This document shows positions 34,325 to 44,275 of a DNA stretch of 64,000 nt, in pieces. Each line of letters starts with the position of its first letter. Position 1 is the first letter of the stretch. Source of the DNA: Psychrobacillus faecigallinarum. Lineage in GTDB: Bacteria > Bacillota > Bacilli > Bacillales_A > Planococcaceae. A program made the position numbers and the translations under genes. A model generated the notes under the pieces. That model had not been told where the DNA came from, did no database searches, and saw only the letters and a list, made by a program, of their open reading frames with translations. The stretch is from positions 310,001 to 374,000 of the forward strand of contig NZ_JACSQO010000001.1 of assembly GCF_014836595.1 (NCBI RefSeq), in the 5' to 3' direction.

Positions 34325-35410
34325 TTATTTTTCAATAGATAGTCCCATTAAGTATTCTGCAAGAGCATCTAACTGCTCGTCTGTAAATTCTTTACCGCCA
34401 TTTAATTCTGTATCATCAGGCATTACGTTACCTGGTTTGTACTTTTGAGGATCACTGATCCAAGCTTTTACATTTTCTTTCGTATGATCCATGAAGCCGG
34501 CTACACGATTACGATCTCCAAAAGTAGCTAAACTTGGTCCTGTCTGTGGAGCCATACCCTCGCCACCTGTAGCATGACATCCGATACAAGAAGCTGTTTG
34601 GAAAAGTTCTTCCCCTTGTTTTGCAAGATCCCCTTCTGCAGTATGTACAGTGGTTTTCATTGCTTCAGCCCACTCGTTAAAATCATCACGGTTCATCGAT
34701 TTTACTTTAAAGTCCATTAAAGCATGTGAAGGTCCACATAGCTCGGCACACTTACCGTAGAACACTCCGTCTTCTAAGCCCGCTGATTCTTTATCGAATA
34801 CAAGGTAGAATTTGTTTACATTTTCAACGTTAGTATCTAATTTACCACCAATTGATGGAATCCAGAATGAGTGTTTTACATCAGCAGCCTTCAAATTGAA
34901 GAACACCTGCTCATCTGTAGGTACTACTAATTCTTGTGCTGTAACAATACCAAGCTCTGGGTACTCAAATTCCCACCAGTATAACTTTGCAGTTACGTTT
35001 ACTGTAAGATGTGTTTTGTTTCCTTCTTCATCCACTTGATCCATTGCAGCAACATCTGCGTGCTTGTAAGTGTAATATACAGTTGGAATTGCAAGAATAA
35101 CTAAAAGTAAAATTGGAATAACTGTCCAAATTATCTCAAGCGTATGGCTTCCTTCAACTTGTTTAGGAATCACATTTTCTCCAACTTTTTTGCGACTATA
35201 TCTTGTTAGAGCAATTACATAGATTATTACTACCACTATAATAACTAATGCCATAATAGCAGATGCAAGTAGTAATAGATTGAATTGATCTCTCCCGACT
35301 TGTCCCGCAGGTGCTAGCGTTGATAAGTATTCTTCGCCACAACCCGACAGAAAAATCGTAAGAGCTGCTAACAGTGAAAAAAGTCGCCATTTTTTAAGCC
35401 CTTTCATCAT
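34325..35410 (-). CDS. ctaC: Cytochrome c oxidase subunit II with fused cytochrome c domain (caa3 type)
   Basis: Electron-entry subunit of about 361 residues: a lipoprotein signal ending at the lipobox LSGC, two membrane helices (about 48-70 and 92-112) and a cupredoxin CuA domain with GKCAELCGPSHALM. A C-terminal cytochrome c domain carries CIGCH and the distal Met in PGNVMPDD. The fused haem domain defines a caa3 oxidase. The ATG pair at 35410 opens a normal signal peptide; GAGGGG lies 12 nt upstream. A longer reading overlaps ctaB and would spoil the signal peptide. Confidence 0.93.
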   Translation of the reverse strand: MMKGLKKWRLFSLLAALTIFLSGCGEEYLSTLAPAGQVGRDQFNLLLLASAIMALVIIVVVIIYVIALTRYSRKKVGENVIPKQVEGSHTLEIIWTVIPILLLVILAIPTVYYTYKHADVAAMDQVDEEGNKTHLTVNVTAKLYWWEFEYPELGIVTAQELVVPTDEQVFFNLKAADVKHSFWIPSIGGKLDTNVENVNKFYLVFDKESAGLEDGVFYGKCAELCGPSHALMDFKVKSMNRDDFNEWAEAMKTTVHTAEGDLAKQGEELFQTASCIGCHATGGEGMAPQTGPSLATFGDRNRVAGFMDHTKENVKAWISDPQKYKPGNVMPDDTELNGGKEFTDEQLDALAEYLMGLSIEK

Positions 35411-35507
35411 AGCTAAATCAAACCCCTCTTTCATTATTGTGTTCAAGTACATTTGGACTGTGGTTCTTTTATATGAATTCTTGTTGACTAAGAAAGAATC
35501 CCAAAAA

Positions 35508-36431
35508 TTAAACAAACATTGAGAAGATAATCATTGATACAAATAGAATAGTCATATAGTTCAATGAATAAACGAACATTTTTGTCGCCCATTTAATATC
35601 GTCTTCTACTTTAAATCCTTTAATAGCTAATACTAGCCATCCAACATTTAATGCTGTAGCCAATACGACAAAAGCAGTACCTAGCTCCATTAAAAACAAT
35701 GGAAGTGGGAATAATAAAATTACCCAAAGAAGCATAGAAACCTTTGTACGCTTGAATCCTTTTACAACAGGTAACATTGGAATATTAGCTGCTCTGTACT
35801 CTTCCGTACGTTTCATAGCAAGAGCATAGAAATGAGGTGGTTGCCAAGCAAACATTATTAAGAACAAGCCTAATGCACCCAAACTTAGTCCTGGCTCTAC
35901 AGCAGCCCAACCGATTAACGGTGGGATTGCACCAGAAATACTACCGACAATTGTGTTACTAACGTGCTTTCTTTTAGACCACATAGAGTAAAGAACGACA
36001 TAACTGATTATACCAGCTAATCCCCAAATCCCAGCAGAGGTAGATGCCATAAATAAGAAAATCTCGCCTACAATTAGAAACGTGAAAGAAGTCATCAGCA
36101 CGGCTGAGGGACTAAATCTTCCAGTGACAGTTGGTCTGCCTTTTTTACTCTTCATAACGGGGTCAATATCACGATCAATGAAATTGTTCATCGCAGCAGA
36201 ACCTGCAATTATTAAAGCCGATCCAAAAAGCGTAAAGAACAATAAATCTAGTTCATGAAGAAAATTTGTATTAGTAAACTGGAAAGCTAGCCATAAACCT
36301 GTGAAAGTTGTAACTAAATTAGAATTCACGATTCCAATTTTTATCAATGAAAGAAAGTCTTTCATAAAAGATGAAGCCACAGGCTGGCTCTCCGTTTCGG
36401 TATTAGCGGTTATAGAATGACTATTTGACAT
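35508..36431 (-). CDS. ctaB: Protohaem IX farnesyltransferase (haem O synthase)
   Basis: Converts haem B to haem O by adding a farnesyl group. This UbiA-family prenyltransferase has 307 residues and about nine membrane helices. The Mg-prenyl-diphosphate motif NNFIDRDIDPVMKS is near residue 87 and RPTVTGRFSP near 105; the second motif is MAWQPPHFYALAMKRTEEYRAANIPMLPV. It heads the minus-strand oxidase operon and is divergent from ctaA, which makes haem A from its product. Confidence 0.96.
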   Translation of the reverse strand: MSNSHSITANTETESQPVASSFMKDFLSLIKIGIVNSNLVTTFTGLWLAFQFTNTNFLHELDLLFFTLFGSALIIAGSAAMNNFIDRDIDPVMKSKKGRPTVTGRFSPSAVLMTSFTFLIVGEIFLFMASTSAGIWGLAGIISYVVLYSMWSKRKHVSNTIVGSISGAIPPLIGWAAVEPGLSLGALGLFLIMFAWQPPHFYALAMKRTEEYRAANIPMLPVVKGFKRTKVSMLLWVILLFPLPLFLMELGTAFVVLATALNVGWLVLAIKGFKVEDDIKWATKMFVYSLNYMTILFVSMIIFSMFV

Positions 36432-36754
36432 GCTGCACCCTCCTTTCTAAGTTGTAAGCATACTCCGCTACCTTATACTATAGCGAAAACTCTAACATAT
36501 TTCTACACTCAAAGAAATTTTCGCATAATAGTCCTACTGTTAAGTGTTTCTTTACTGAACATATCAATAGTAAATCATTTCCCCCCCTTATGTGTGAATC
36601 TTAATCAACGATTTTATGAACAATTTGTGAATGGAATTTGTCATATTTAAGTGTTCGGTTGTTTTACATTGTTTTTTTGCTCAGGTTTCGATATTATCTA
36701 GTAGCAGACACCGCTTTTTGAAAGCGAGCATATATACATAGAGTAGGTGAGGTA
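36432..36754. other. Divergent ctaB-ctaA regulatory region
   Basis: The 323-bp gap between divergent haem genes must hold both promoters. It contains AT-rich stretches and isolated TTTACA and TTGTGAA words, but no full-length Rex-like palindrome and no convincing -35/-10 pair. ResD and CcpA control in B. subtilis could apply but is not shown by the sequence. Confidence 0.4.
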
Positions 36755-37672
36755 TTGCAAATAAACAAGTATTTAAAATGGCTGGCTGTAGCTTCTTCAA
36801 TAGGTATGCTTCTTATACTTTTAGGTGGCGCACTTGTTACAAAAACAGACAGTGGCATGGGGTGTGGTAGACATTGGCCTGGATGTAATGGACAGCTTAT
36901 ACCCGACGTTATCACAGCTGAAGTCTTAATCGAATTTTCACATCGCCTAGTTACAGGGGCAGTTGGAATATTAATCGTAGCATTATCTATATGGTCATGG
37001 CGTGCATTGGGACATGTCCGAGAAACAAAGTTCTTATCATTTATGGCCTTCTTTTTTCTAGTATTACAAGCTTTAATTGGTGCCGCTCAAGTTAAATGGG
37101 GCCAAGGAGATTTTATCCTAGCATTACACTTTGGTATATCACTTATTTCATTTGCAGCTGTTTTACTTTTAACGCTTTTAATATTTGAGGTAGATAGGAA
37201 ATTTGATACTGACAAAATTAGAATCGGTAAAACATTAAGGTTTCATACTATTGGTGTAACTTTATATTCTTACATTGTTATTTATACTGGAGCTTTAGTA
37301 CGCCATACAGAGTCTAGTTTAATCTGTAAAGACTGGCCGCTTTGTAACAACAAGGAATTTGCTCTGCCAACCAATATGTACGAATGGGTTCAAATGGGAC
37401 ATAGAGCTGCTGCTGGCCTTATATTCATTTGGATTTTAATCATAGCTATTCATGTGATCAAGTACTATAAAAGCCAACGAGCAATTTATTGGAGTTGGAT
37501 TATCTCCTTAACCCTTGTTACTTGCCAAGTAATTACAGGTATGATTGTAGTGCTTTCAAGTCTAAATCTTTATATTGCATTATTACATTCCTTATTCATT
37601 TCTCTTTTATTTGGTTTGTTATGCTATTTGATATTACTTTTATCCAGAAGCAAGTTAAACAACCAAAAATAG
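36755..37672 (+). CDS. ctaA: Haem A synthase
   Basis: Oxidises haem O to haem A. It has 305 residues and eight membrane helices in two four-helix halves. Each half has paired histidines: EFSHRLVTG near residue 58 and ALHFGIS near 122, then GHRAAAGLIF and LLHSLFISL in the second half. A CGRHWPGC and CKDWPLC cysteine pair occurs in each half, typical of Bacillus CtaA. The start is TTG at 36755, with AGGTGA about 7 nt upstream. It is the only plus-strand gene of the oxidase locus. Confidence 0.95.
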   Translation: MQINKYLKWLAVASSIGMLLILLGGALVTKTDSGMGCGRHWPGCNGQLIPDVITAEVLIEFSHRLVTGAVGILIVALSIWSWRALGHVRETKFLSFMAFFFLVLQALIGAAQVKWGQGDFILALHFGISLISFAAVLLLTLLIFEVDRKFDTDKIRIGKTLRFHTIGVTLYSYIVIYTGALVRHTESSLICKDWPLCNNKEFALPTNMYEWVQMGHRAAAGLIFIWILIIAIHVIKYYKSQRAIYWSWIISLTLVTCQVITGMIVVLSSLNLYIALLHSLFISLLFGLLCYLILLLSRSKLNNQK

Positions 37673-37870
37673 AAAACAAAATTTCATTCCTCTACTTCTA
37701 TTTTAAGTAATTATAGAAATAAAAGCATCAAATACGCCTTTTCAACCCTTTGTTTAGCCCTTTAGATAGAATTTATCTTGTAATACTGCGGAGTATAGCT
37801 TTATTTTTAAATTATCTAATAGGTTCAAAGTGACTAAGCAAATAGTTCAAGGCAATTTAGTTTAATAAAA

Positions 37871-37918
37871 ACTAAAAACGTAAGCATACTAGATTCTCTA
37901 GCTTGCTTACGTTTTTTG
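37871..37918. terminator. Bidirectional terminator between ctaA and pyc
   Basis: AAAACGTAAGCA (37875-37886) pairs with TGCTTACGTTTT (37904-37915), with an inner CTAGA/TCTAG stem. T-tracts occur on both strands, suiting the convergent ctaA and pyc genes. Confidence 0.8.
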
Positions 37919-37964
37919 TATTCTAGTATCTATTATTAGAAGATTTGCTCCAGATATTTAAACT

Positions 37965-40900
37965 TTATGCTTTATCCATTTCAATTAATAAATCCCCTGT
38001 TGATATCGCTTCTCCAGCGCTTACATGAATAGTTTTTATCACTCCGTCGAACGGTGCCTGGACGGTTGTTTCCATTTTCATCGCTTCTGTAATAATCAGA
38101 TGCTGGCCTCGTTTCACATGCTCGCCAGTTTCAACTACCATCTTCAGCACAGTCCCTGGCATTGTAGCGCCAATTTGACTTTCATCTGACACATCGGCCT
38201 TAAGCTTAGAAAGATGACTTACCTCTTTGTTCATATCCTGTATCTTAATTTCACGTGGTTGACCATTAAGCTCGAAATAGATAATACGATTTCCTTCCGT
38301 GTCAGACTTACTGATTGAAACTAATTTGATGATTAATGTTTTACCAACCTCTATTTCAACCTCGATTTCCTCACCTAATCTCATACCATACAAGAAAGTA
38401 GGGGTGTCTAGAACAGAAACATCACCGAAGTTTTTTTCAGTTGCACAATACTCATCAAACACTTTTGGATATAATGTATAGGCTAATATTTCTTGACTAG
38501 TTACAGGACGCTCTAATTTGTTAAATAATAGCTCCTTAACAGCTTGGAAGTCTACTGGTTCTAATAGTTCTCCAGGTCTTACTGTAATAGGCTTACGGTC
38601 CTTTAAAACGACTTTTTGAAGCTCCTCTGGGAATCCGCCATATGGTTGCCCTATATACCCTTCGAAAAATTCGATAACGGAATCAGGGAAGTCAATCTTT
38701 TTCCCTCTTGTCACAACAGACAGCTCATCTAAATTGTTTTGTACCATAAATAGGGCCATATCACCGACAATTTTAGAGGATGGAGTAACCTTAACTACAT
38801 CTCCAAACATAAGATTTACACGGGAATACATTTCTTTTACTTCTTCCCAACGCTCACCTAGTCCAACTGCCTTCGCCTGTTGCTGGAGGTTACTGTACTG
38901 TCCTCCCGGCATCTCGTGTACATATATTTCAGAATGAGGGCTCATCATTCCACTTTCAAAGTCCTGATAATATTTGCGCACGTCTTCCCAGTAACAAGAA
39001 ATTTTTTCAAATGCTTCTACATCACCAATAACTCCACGTTTAGAACCTTGCATCGCATAACTCAAACTGCTAGCACTCGGCTGAGATGTTAAGCCTGCCA
39101 TTGTACTTAAAGCCGTATCTACGATATCTACTCCTGCATCTATTGCTTTTGCGTAAGTGTAAATCCCATTTCCACTAGTATCGTGGGTATGTAAGTGAAT
39201 TGGAATATCTACTGTTTCTTTTAATTCGGAAACTAAACGATAAGCTGCTTCTGGCTTCAACAAACCTGCCATATCCTTAATCGCTAAAATATGTGCCCCT
39301 AATGCCTCTAACTCCTTCGCCATATCTTTGTAGTACTGAACTGTATATTTATCTCTGGAATCATCTAAAATGTCCCCTGTGTAACAAATAGCAGCTTCAG
39401 CAATTTTGCCGGATTGTCTTGTTGCATCAATAGCTACTTCCATTCCCTTTATCCAGTTAAGACTATCAAAAATTCGGAATACATCTATGCCTGCTTCAGC
39501 AGATTTCGCTATAAATTCTCGAATCACATTGTCCGGATAATTTTTATAGCCTACTGCATTTGCTCCACGGAAGAGCATCTGGAATAACGTGTTAGGAATC
39601 ATTTCTCTCATTTTAATCAAACGGTCCCAAGGGTTTTCCTTCAAGAAACGATAGGCAACGTCAAAGGTTGCTCCTCCCCACATTTCATATGAGAAAAGAT
39701 TAGGCATACCGTGAGCAGACTCTTTTGCAATGTTGAACATATCATACGAACGCACCCGAGTAGCAAGCAAAGATTGATGTGCGTCCCTGAAGGTTGTATC
39801 TGTTAATAATACATCCTTTTGCTCTTTCACCCATTGAAGTAGTCCTTCAACACCCTTTTGCTCTAATATATCCTTTGTACCTGGCTGAAGAGGAGCTGAT
39901 AAATCAAAATTGGGTTTTCTTACTTGCCCAAATTCGGGCTTGATTTTCTTTTCTATGCCTGGGAATCCATTTATCGTCACATTACCAATATAATTTAATA
40001 ATTTTGTACCTCTGTCTTTTCTCTTAGGGAAAAGGAACAATTCAGGAGTTGTATCAATGAAACTTGTATTAAACTGGCCAGAAAGAAAAGAAGGATGCTT
40101 TACAACGTTCTCCAAGAATGGAATATTTGTTTTAATACCACGAATCCTAAACTCTTGCAAATTTCTATCCATCTTAGCAGCAGCTTCCTTAAAGGACATA
40201 CCCCATGTAGATACCTTTACAAGCAAAGAATCATAGTAAGGAGAAATAATAGCTCCTTGGAAACCATTCCCTGCGTCTAGGCGAACACCAAATCCTCCGC
40301 CTGATCGATAAACAGCCAGTTTACCAGTGTCAGGCATGAAATTATTCAGCGGATCCTCTGTAGTCACGCGAGATTGTATTGCAAATCCGAAAAGCGGAAT
40401 ATTCTTCTGATCTGGTATGCCCATATTCGAATCCTTTAGTGAGATACCATCCGCAATTTTGATTTGAGCATGGACAATATCTATTCCTGTAATCATTTCC
40501 GTAATAGTATGCTCCACCTGGATTCGGGGGTTTACTTCGATAAAGTAAAACTCATCATCGGTTACTAAAAACTCGACAGTTCCCGCATTTATATAACTGA
40601 CATTTTTCATTAATTTAACTGCAGCATCACAAATTTTATCTCTCAATTCAGTGCTTAATGAATTTGAAGGAGCAATTTCTACGACTTTTTGATGTCTACG
40701 TTGAATAGAACAATCACGCTCATAAAGGTGAATGAGATTCCCTTCTTTATCTCCTAATATTTGTACTTCAATATGTTTAGGTTTGAATATACACTTTTCT
40801 ACGTAAACCTCGTCAGATCCAAAAGCTGCCTTAGCTTCAGATTTGGCTCTATCGTAAGCACTCTCCAAATCGCTCTCTGTTTGGACAACTCGCATTCCAC

Positions 40901-41405
40901 GTCCACCGCCCCCAAGGGAAGCTTTGATCATTAATGGATAACCATGTTCATTGCCGAAAGCACGAATGTCTTCCAAGCTATCTAATGGTCCGTCACTACC
41001 TGGTATAACAGGAATGCCAGCTTTAACAGCTTGCTCACGGGCCTTCACCTTATCTCCAAACATATCTAAATGCTTAGAGGTTGGACCGATAAATATAATT
41101 CCTTCTTCTTCACATCTTTTGGCGAACTCTACATTCTCCGATAGGAAACCATATCCGGGATGTATAGCATCAGCTTTACTTTCTTTGGCAATGCGAATAA
41201 TATCTTCAATGTCTAGATAAGCATCAATTGGCTTTTTACCTTTTCCTACTAAATAGGACTCATCCGACTTAAAACGGTGAAAGGCACCGCTATCTTCTTT
41301 TGAATAAATAGCCACGGTACGCAAATTTAACTCTGTACAAGCACGAAAAATACGAATAGCAATCTCGCCTCTATTTGCTACTACTATTTTCTTAATATTA
41401 TTCAT
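37965..41405 (-). CDS. pyc: Pyruvate carboxylase
   Basis: Anaplerotic carboxylation of pyruvate to oxaloacetate. It has 1146 residues in the usual order: biotin carboxylase (about 1-450, VANRGEIAIRIFRAC, KASLGGGGRGM, FIEVNPRIQVEHT) and carboxyltransferase (about 530-800, LLTDTTFRDAHQSLLATRVR and metal-binding HLHTHDTSGN). Then come the allosteric/PYC linker and a biotinyl domain with TEAMKMETT near the C-terminus. It lies 15 bp from ftsW on the same strand, as in B. subtilis. Confidence 0.98.
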   Translation of the reverse strand: MNNIKKIVVANRGEIAIRIFRACTELNLRTVAIYSKEDSGAFHRFKSDESYLVGKGKKPIDAYLDIEDIIRIAKESKADAIHPGYGFLSENVEFAKRCEEEGIIFIGPTSKHLDMFGDKVKAREQAVKAGIPVIPGSDGPLDSLEDIRAFGNEHGYPLMIKASLGGGGRGMRVVQTESDLESAYDRAKSEAKAAFGSDEVYVEKCIFKPKHIEVQILGDKEGNLIHLYERDCSIQRRHQKVVEIAPSNSLSTELRDKICDAAVKLMKNVSYINAGTVEFLVTDDEFYFIEVNPRIQVEHTITEMITGIDIVHAQIKIADGISLKDSNMGIPDQKNIPLFGFAIQSRVTTEDPLNNFMPDTGKLAVYRSGGGFGVRLDAGNGFQGAIISPYYDSLLVKVSTWGMSFKEAAAKMDRNLQEFRIRGIKTNIPFLENVVKHPSFLSGQFNTSFIDTTPELFLFPKRKDRGTKLLNYIGNVTINGFPGIEKKIKPEFGQVRKPNFDLSAPLQPGTKDILEQKGVEGLLQWVKEQKDVLLTDTTFRDAHQSLLATRVRSYDMFNIAKESAHGMPNLFSYEMWGGATFDVAYRFLKENPWDRLIKMREMIPNTLFQMLFRGANAVGYKNYPDNVIREFIAKSAEAGIDVFRIFDSLNWIKGMEVAIDATRQSGKIAEAAICYTGDILDDSRDKYTVQYYKDMAKELEALGAHILAIKDMAGLLKPEAAYRLVSELKETVDIPIHLHTHDTSGNGIYTYAKAIDAGVDIVDTALSTMAGLTSQPSASSLSYAMQGSKRGVIGDVEAFEKISCYWEDVRKYYQDFESGMMSPHSEIYVHEMPGGQYSNLQQQAKAVGLGERWEEVKEMYSRVNLMFGDVVKVTPSSKIVGDMALFMVQNNLDELSVVTRGKKIDFPDSVIEFFEGYIGQPYGGFPEELQKVVLKDRKPITVRPGELLEPVDFQAVKELLFNKLERPVTSQEILAYTLYPKVFDEYCATEKNFGDVSVLDTPTFLYGMRLGEEIEVEIEVGKTLIIKLVSISKSDTEGNRIIYFELNGQPREIKIQDMNKEVSHLSKLKADVSDESQIGATMPGTVLKMVVETGEHVKRGQHLIITEAMKMETTVQAPFDGVIKTIHVSAGEAISTGDLLIEMDKA

Positions 41406-41420
41406 CTTATTGCCAACTCC

Positions 41421-42587
41421 CTATGTTTTAGTCTTTTCTAGTTTAACAAACATTGACACATTCATCAGTATCCCAATTGCTGCCGATAAAATGATGATTG
41501 AAGTACCCCCGTAGCTAATGAATGGAAGAGGGACTCCTGTAAGTGGGATAATGCCAAGCATTCCACCCAAATTTACAAATGTTTGAAAACCGATGATACT
41601 TGCTATCCCAGCAGCTATCATTCTTGCTTGAGGATCTCTAGTCTTAATACTTATCATAATTGCCTTAAATACCAGAAAGAACAATCCACATAACACAATG
41701 AGGACACCTATCAAACCTAATTCCTCTGCTATTATAGCCATTATAAAATCTGTATGTGGCTCTGGTAAATATCCATATTTTTGATTAGAATTCCCTAATC
41801 CTAAACCACTCAAACCTCCAGACCCGATAGCTATATAGCCGTTTACTATTTGGTATCCGAAGCCCTGCTCATAATCAAAAGGGTTAAAAAAGGCTTCTAG
41901 TCTGCCTCTTCTCCGATCCGTAAGAAGAGAATCTTTTAAGAAATAGAGAAACACTAATGCCACAGTTAACAGAATTCCTATTAAACCTATAATTTTAGAA
42001 AATGACTTAAACTTTATGCCACTTGCTGCAATAACTGAAATAGCTACAAAGCTTATAATCAATGTATTACCAACATCCGTTTCAAGCATGATCAGAAGAA
42101 AGACAAAGAATAAAACGATTAATGGAGGACCAACTGATTCATTCAATTTGTCTAAAGTTCCATTTTGATATTTTTTTGTAAATATTCCTGCAAAATATAA
42201 AACTATTACTATTTTTGCAATCTCTGAAGGCTGTATATTACCAAAACCAAGGTTAAGCCAGCTTTGAGAGCCACTCTCTCCCCCAACCCCAATAATGTGT
42301 ACGAGAATAAGGAGGATAAACATTACTCCAAGCATTAACTGCATCATAAATCTACTTTTATAATGTTTGTATGGAAACAAAGCTGCCACAAAGAATACAG
42401 GAACGGACAATGCCAAATTTATTTTTTGCTTGTTAAAGAAATGATCCGGCTCCCAACCGTACCTCTCAACAGCCCAAACCATGCTGGCACTATAGATCAT
42501 GACAAGCCCAAACGAACATAGGGCAATATAAACGAAAAACAAAGGGTAATCAAAATTTTTAAAAAAACGTTTAAAATAAATATTCAT
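41421..42587 (-). CDS. ftsW: Peptidoglycan polymerase FtsW
   Basis: A SEDS-family glycosyltransferase that polymerises septal peptidoglycan. It has 388 residues and ten membrane helices. Signatures are SASMVWAVERYG near residue 34, SQSWLNLGFGNIQPSEIAKI near 108, LLIMLETDVGNTLI, the large loop with DRRRGRLEAFFNPFDYEQGFGYQ and the terminal GVPLPFISYGGTSI. It is the YlaO equivalent upstream of pyc. It works with pbpB in this window. Confidence 0.93.
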   Translation of the reverse strand: MNIYFKRFFKNFDYPLFFVYIALCSFGLVMIYSASMVWAVERYGWEPDHFFNKQKINLALSVPVFFVAALFPYKHYKSRFMMQLMLGVMFILLILVHIIGVGGESGSQSWLNLGFGNIQPSEIAKIVIVLYFAGIFTKKYQNGTLDKLNESVGPPLIVLFFVFLLIMLETDVGNTLIISFVAISVIAASGIKFKSFSKIIGLIGILLTVALVFLYFLKDSLLTDRRRGRLEAFFNPFDYEQGFGYQIVNGYIAIGSGGLSGLGLGNSNQKYGYLPEPHTDFIMAIIAEELGLIGVLIVLCGLFFLVFKAIMISIKTRDPQARMIAAGIASIIGFQTFVNLGGMLGIIPLTGVPLPFISYGGTSIIILSAAIGILMNVSMFVKLEKTKT

Positions 42588-42611
42588 AATAGGTACCTCA
42601 ATTTCTTTATA

Positions 42612-42646
42612 GAAAAAAACTCAAACAGTCTGATTGTTTGAGTTTC
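42612..42646 (-). terminator. Intrinsic terminator after ylaN
   Basis: AAACTCAAACA (42617-42627) pairs perfectly with TGTTTGAGTTT (42635-42645), followed on the minus strand by a run of T. It separates ylaN from ftsW. Confidence 0.9.
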
Positions 42647-42650
42647 AACT

Positions 42651-42932
42651 TTATTTTTCTGTATGGATATCGTGTAAATTGGACAATTCTTTTTCAAGAG
42701 AAGCTATAATTTCTTTACCTTCACTCTTCTCTAGAAGTCCAAGTTTCACCGCAAAATCTATTTCGCGAGATAATCCAAACATTTGCGTGTCTAAAACCTC
42801 TTCATAAAGAGGGCATTGAGGCATTGTTAAGTTATCCATTTGCACTTTTATCAATTGGGCGATTTTTTCTGCATCTTTTTTTAAAAGCTCTAACGCCTTA
42901 TCTTGATAAGAAAGTTGTATATTAGTATCCAT
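42651..42932 (-). CDS. ylaN: YlaN family protein (iron homeostasis)
   Basis: A 93-residue helical protein of the YlaN family (DUF1507): [27 protein letters not shown], then [27 protein letters not shown]. YlaN is essential in B. subtilis under low iron and has been reported to bind iron and act with Fur. It is monocistronic, with its own terminator upstream of ftsW in the direction of transcription. Confidence 0.93.
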   Translation of the reverse strand: MDTNIQLSYQDKALELLKKDAEKIAQLIKVQMDNLTMPQCPLYEEVLDTQMFGLSREIDFAVKLGLLEKSEGKEIIASLEKELSNLHDIHTEK

Positions 42933-43109
42933 GAGGACGCCCCCATTATTATTATTTCTAATTCTTCACCTCCCTAAAGTGTATCTTTTGATAAGCAAAA
43001 TTGCAAGTGTTCTCTTATATAGATTACATATATAAGGAAATATTCTTTTTAACTTTAACTTTTATCTGTATACTAATATAGATTAGACAGTAAAGAGGAG
43101 GCAATTTCC

Positions 43110-43607
43110 ATGGAATTTATTATACCTATTACAGGAGCAGTTAAATTTAATATAACGCTTGATCCCACTGTGTGGATTTTTGATGATCGCCGAATCGATT
43201 TAGATGAGTTTTTTGAGGGCAAGTATGAATACAAAGATGCTGATGAAGAATATACAAAGGTAACATCTGCTCATTGGTCTCGAGAAATAATTGAAGGTTC
43301 AACAAATCCACCTACCTTAAAATCTGAAAAAAAATATGAGAAAACCAAGATGCTTTCAAACACTTACGGCATAGAGCTTAAACAATTTATCCTTAACGCC
43401 GAGCCATTAAATGAGGCTAAGAATTTAGTCATTGAAACAAATGAAGGTAATCATACCATTTCATTAGAGGAAGTAGACAATATTCTAGTTAAATTTAGTC
43501 ATAAAGGAAAACCATTGCGAGAAGATGGTCCTGTCCACATTATTAAAAAAGATGGCTCTAACTTAAACGACCCGATCAGAAACGTAACTGCATTTCGATT
43601 AGAGTAG
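43110..43607 (+). CDS. Conserved hypothetical protein (YlaL position)
   Basis: A 165-residue soluble protein, acidic overall, rich in charged loops, with an N-terminal motif EFIIPITGAVKFNITLDPTVWIFDDRRIDL and a C-terminal GKPLREDGPVHIIKKDGSN segment. I recognise it only as resembling the YlaL-like proteins encoded near ylaI and ylaN in Bacilli. No catalytic motif is visible. AAGAGGAGG precedes the ATG. It is 12 bp from ylaI, so the two form an operon. Confidence 0.75.
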   Translation: MEFIIPITGAVKFNITLDPTVWIFDDRRIDLDEFFEGKYEYKDADEEYTKVTSAHWSREIIEGSTNPPTLKSEKKYEKTKMLSNTYGIELKQFILNAEPLNEAKNLVIETNEGNHTISLEEVDNILVKFSHKGKPLREDGPVHIIKKDGSNLNDPIRNVTAFRLE

Positions 43608-43619
43608 GAGTGAAGGACT

Positions 43620-43823
43620 ATGAAGGTACAATGTGTTATTTGTGACCGAATCGATGAAATTTCTACCGATTTACCATTAGCAAAAAAACTAAGAAATCGA
43701 CCGATTCATACGTATATGTGCGATGAATGCCACGACCGCATTGAAGTTAAAACAAAAGAAAGGCTTGCTACTGGTAAGTTTATCTTTTACAAAAGCTCTC
43801 GATTAATTGAAAATGAGTTTTAA
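43620..43823 (+). CDS. ylaI: YlaI family zinc-ribbon protein (DUF2197)
   Basis: A 67-residue protein with CVIC near residue 5 and CDEC near 38, a four-cysteine zinc ribbon, followed by a basic helix (KTKERLATGKF). This matches YlaI/DUF2197, of unknown function. It is the second gene of a two-gene operon, with GGAGTG as ribosome site. Confidence 0.87.
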   Translation: MKVQCVICDRIDEISTDLPLAKKLRNRPIHTYMCDECHDRIEVKTKERLATGKFIFYKSSRLIENEF

Positions 43824-43862
43824 AAAAACACTAGAGACACAATGTGCCTCTAGTGTTTTTTT
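43822..43862 (+). terminator. Intrinsic terminator after ylaI
   Basis: AAACACTAGAG and CTCTAGTGTTT form the main stem, with an inner CAC/GTG pairing, followed by TTTTT. Confidence 0.9.
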
Positions 43863-43912
43863 GTCGTCAAAATATTAAATGCCACATCATATTCCTTCTT
43901 TATATTTAAACA

Positions 43913-43945
43913 TAAAAAAAGCTCGACTAATTAAGTAGTCGAGCC
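43913..43945 (-). terminator. Intrinsic terminator after ylaH
   Basis: GCTCGACTA (43921-43929) pairs with TAGTCGAGC (43936-43944). The A-run at 43914-43920 gives the U-tract on the minus strand. Confidence 0.88.
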
Positions 43946-44254
43946 TCTTTTTTCTAGCTTTAATCGTATTTTGTATATAATTAAAATAAATGCAGCAACT
44001 AACAATGCTTCCACTACAGGAAGGAAAAATGCTAAGAAGGTCAACATTAAGCAACCTAACAAAAGGAAAATATAGATAACTACATTTTGCTTAAACATTA
44101 ATTTCTTTGCAAATCCAAGCTTGTACACTAGCACTGACAATAAAAATATTACGATAAATAAAACATAGCCTGCCACAGTAAAGGACGGCATATTTACATA
44201 TATAAACCTAGCTATATAAGACATTCTTTCAATGACTAGATCTTGTTCCTCCAA
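43931..44254 (-). CDS. ylaH: YlaH-like membrane protein
   Basis: A 107-residue protein with three membrane helices (about 24-44, 56-75 and 80-95) and a basic C-terminus, in the size and topology of the YlaH-like family. Conserved wording includes VYKLGFAKKLMFKQNVVIYIFLLLGC. The function is unknown. It lies 21 bp downstream of typA on the same strand, so the two probably share a transcript. Confidence 0.82.
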   Translation of the reverse strand: MEEQDLVIERMSYIARFIYVNMPSFTVAGYVLFIVIFLLSVLVYKLGFAKKLMFKQNVVIYIFLLLGCLMLTFLAFFLPVVEALLVAAFILIIYKIRLKLEKRGSTT

Positions 44255-44275
44255 GGCTTGTCACCCTTTCAGTTC

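Noticed and set aside
36432-36754. Rex or CcpA operator in the ctaA-ctaB gap
   Set aside because: Only half-sites (a lone TTGTGAA) were seen; no full palindrome could be supported.
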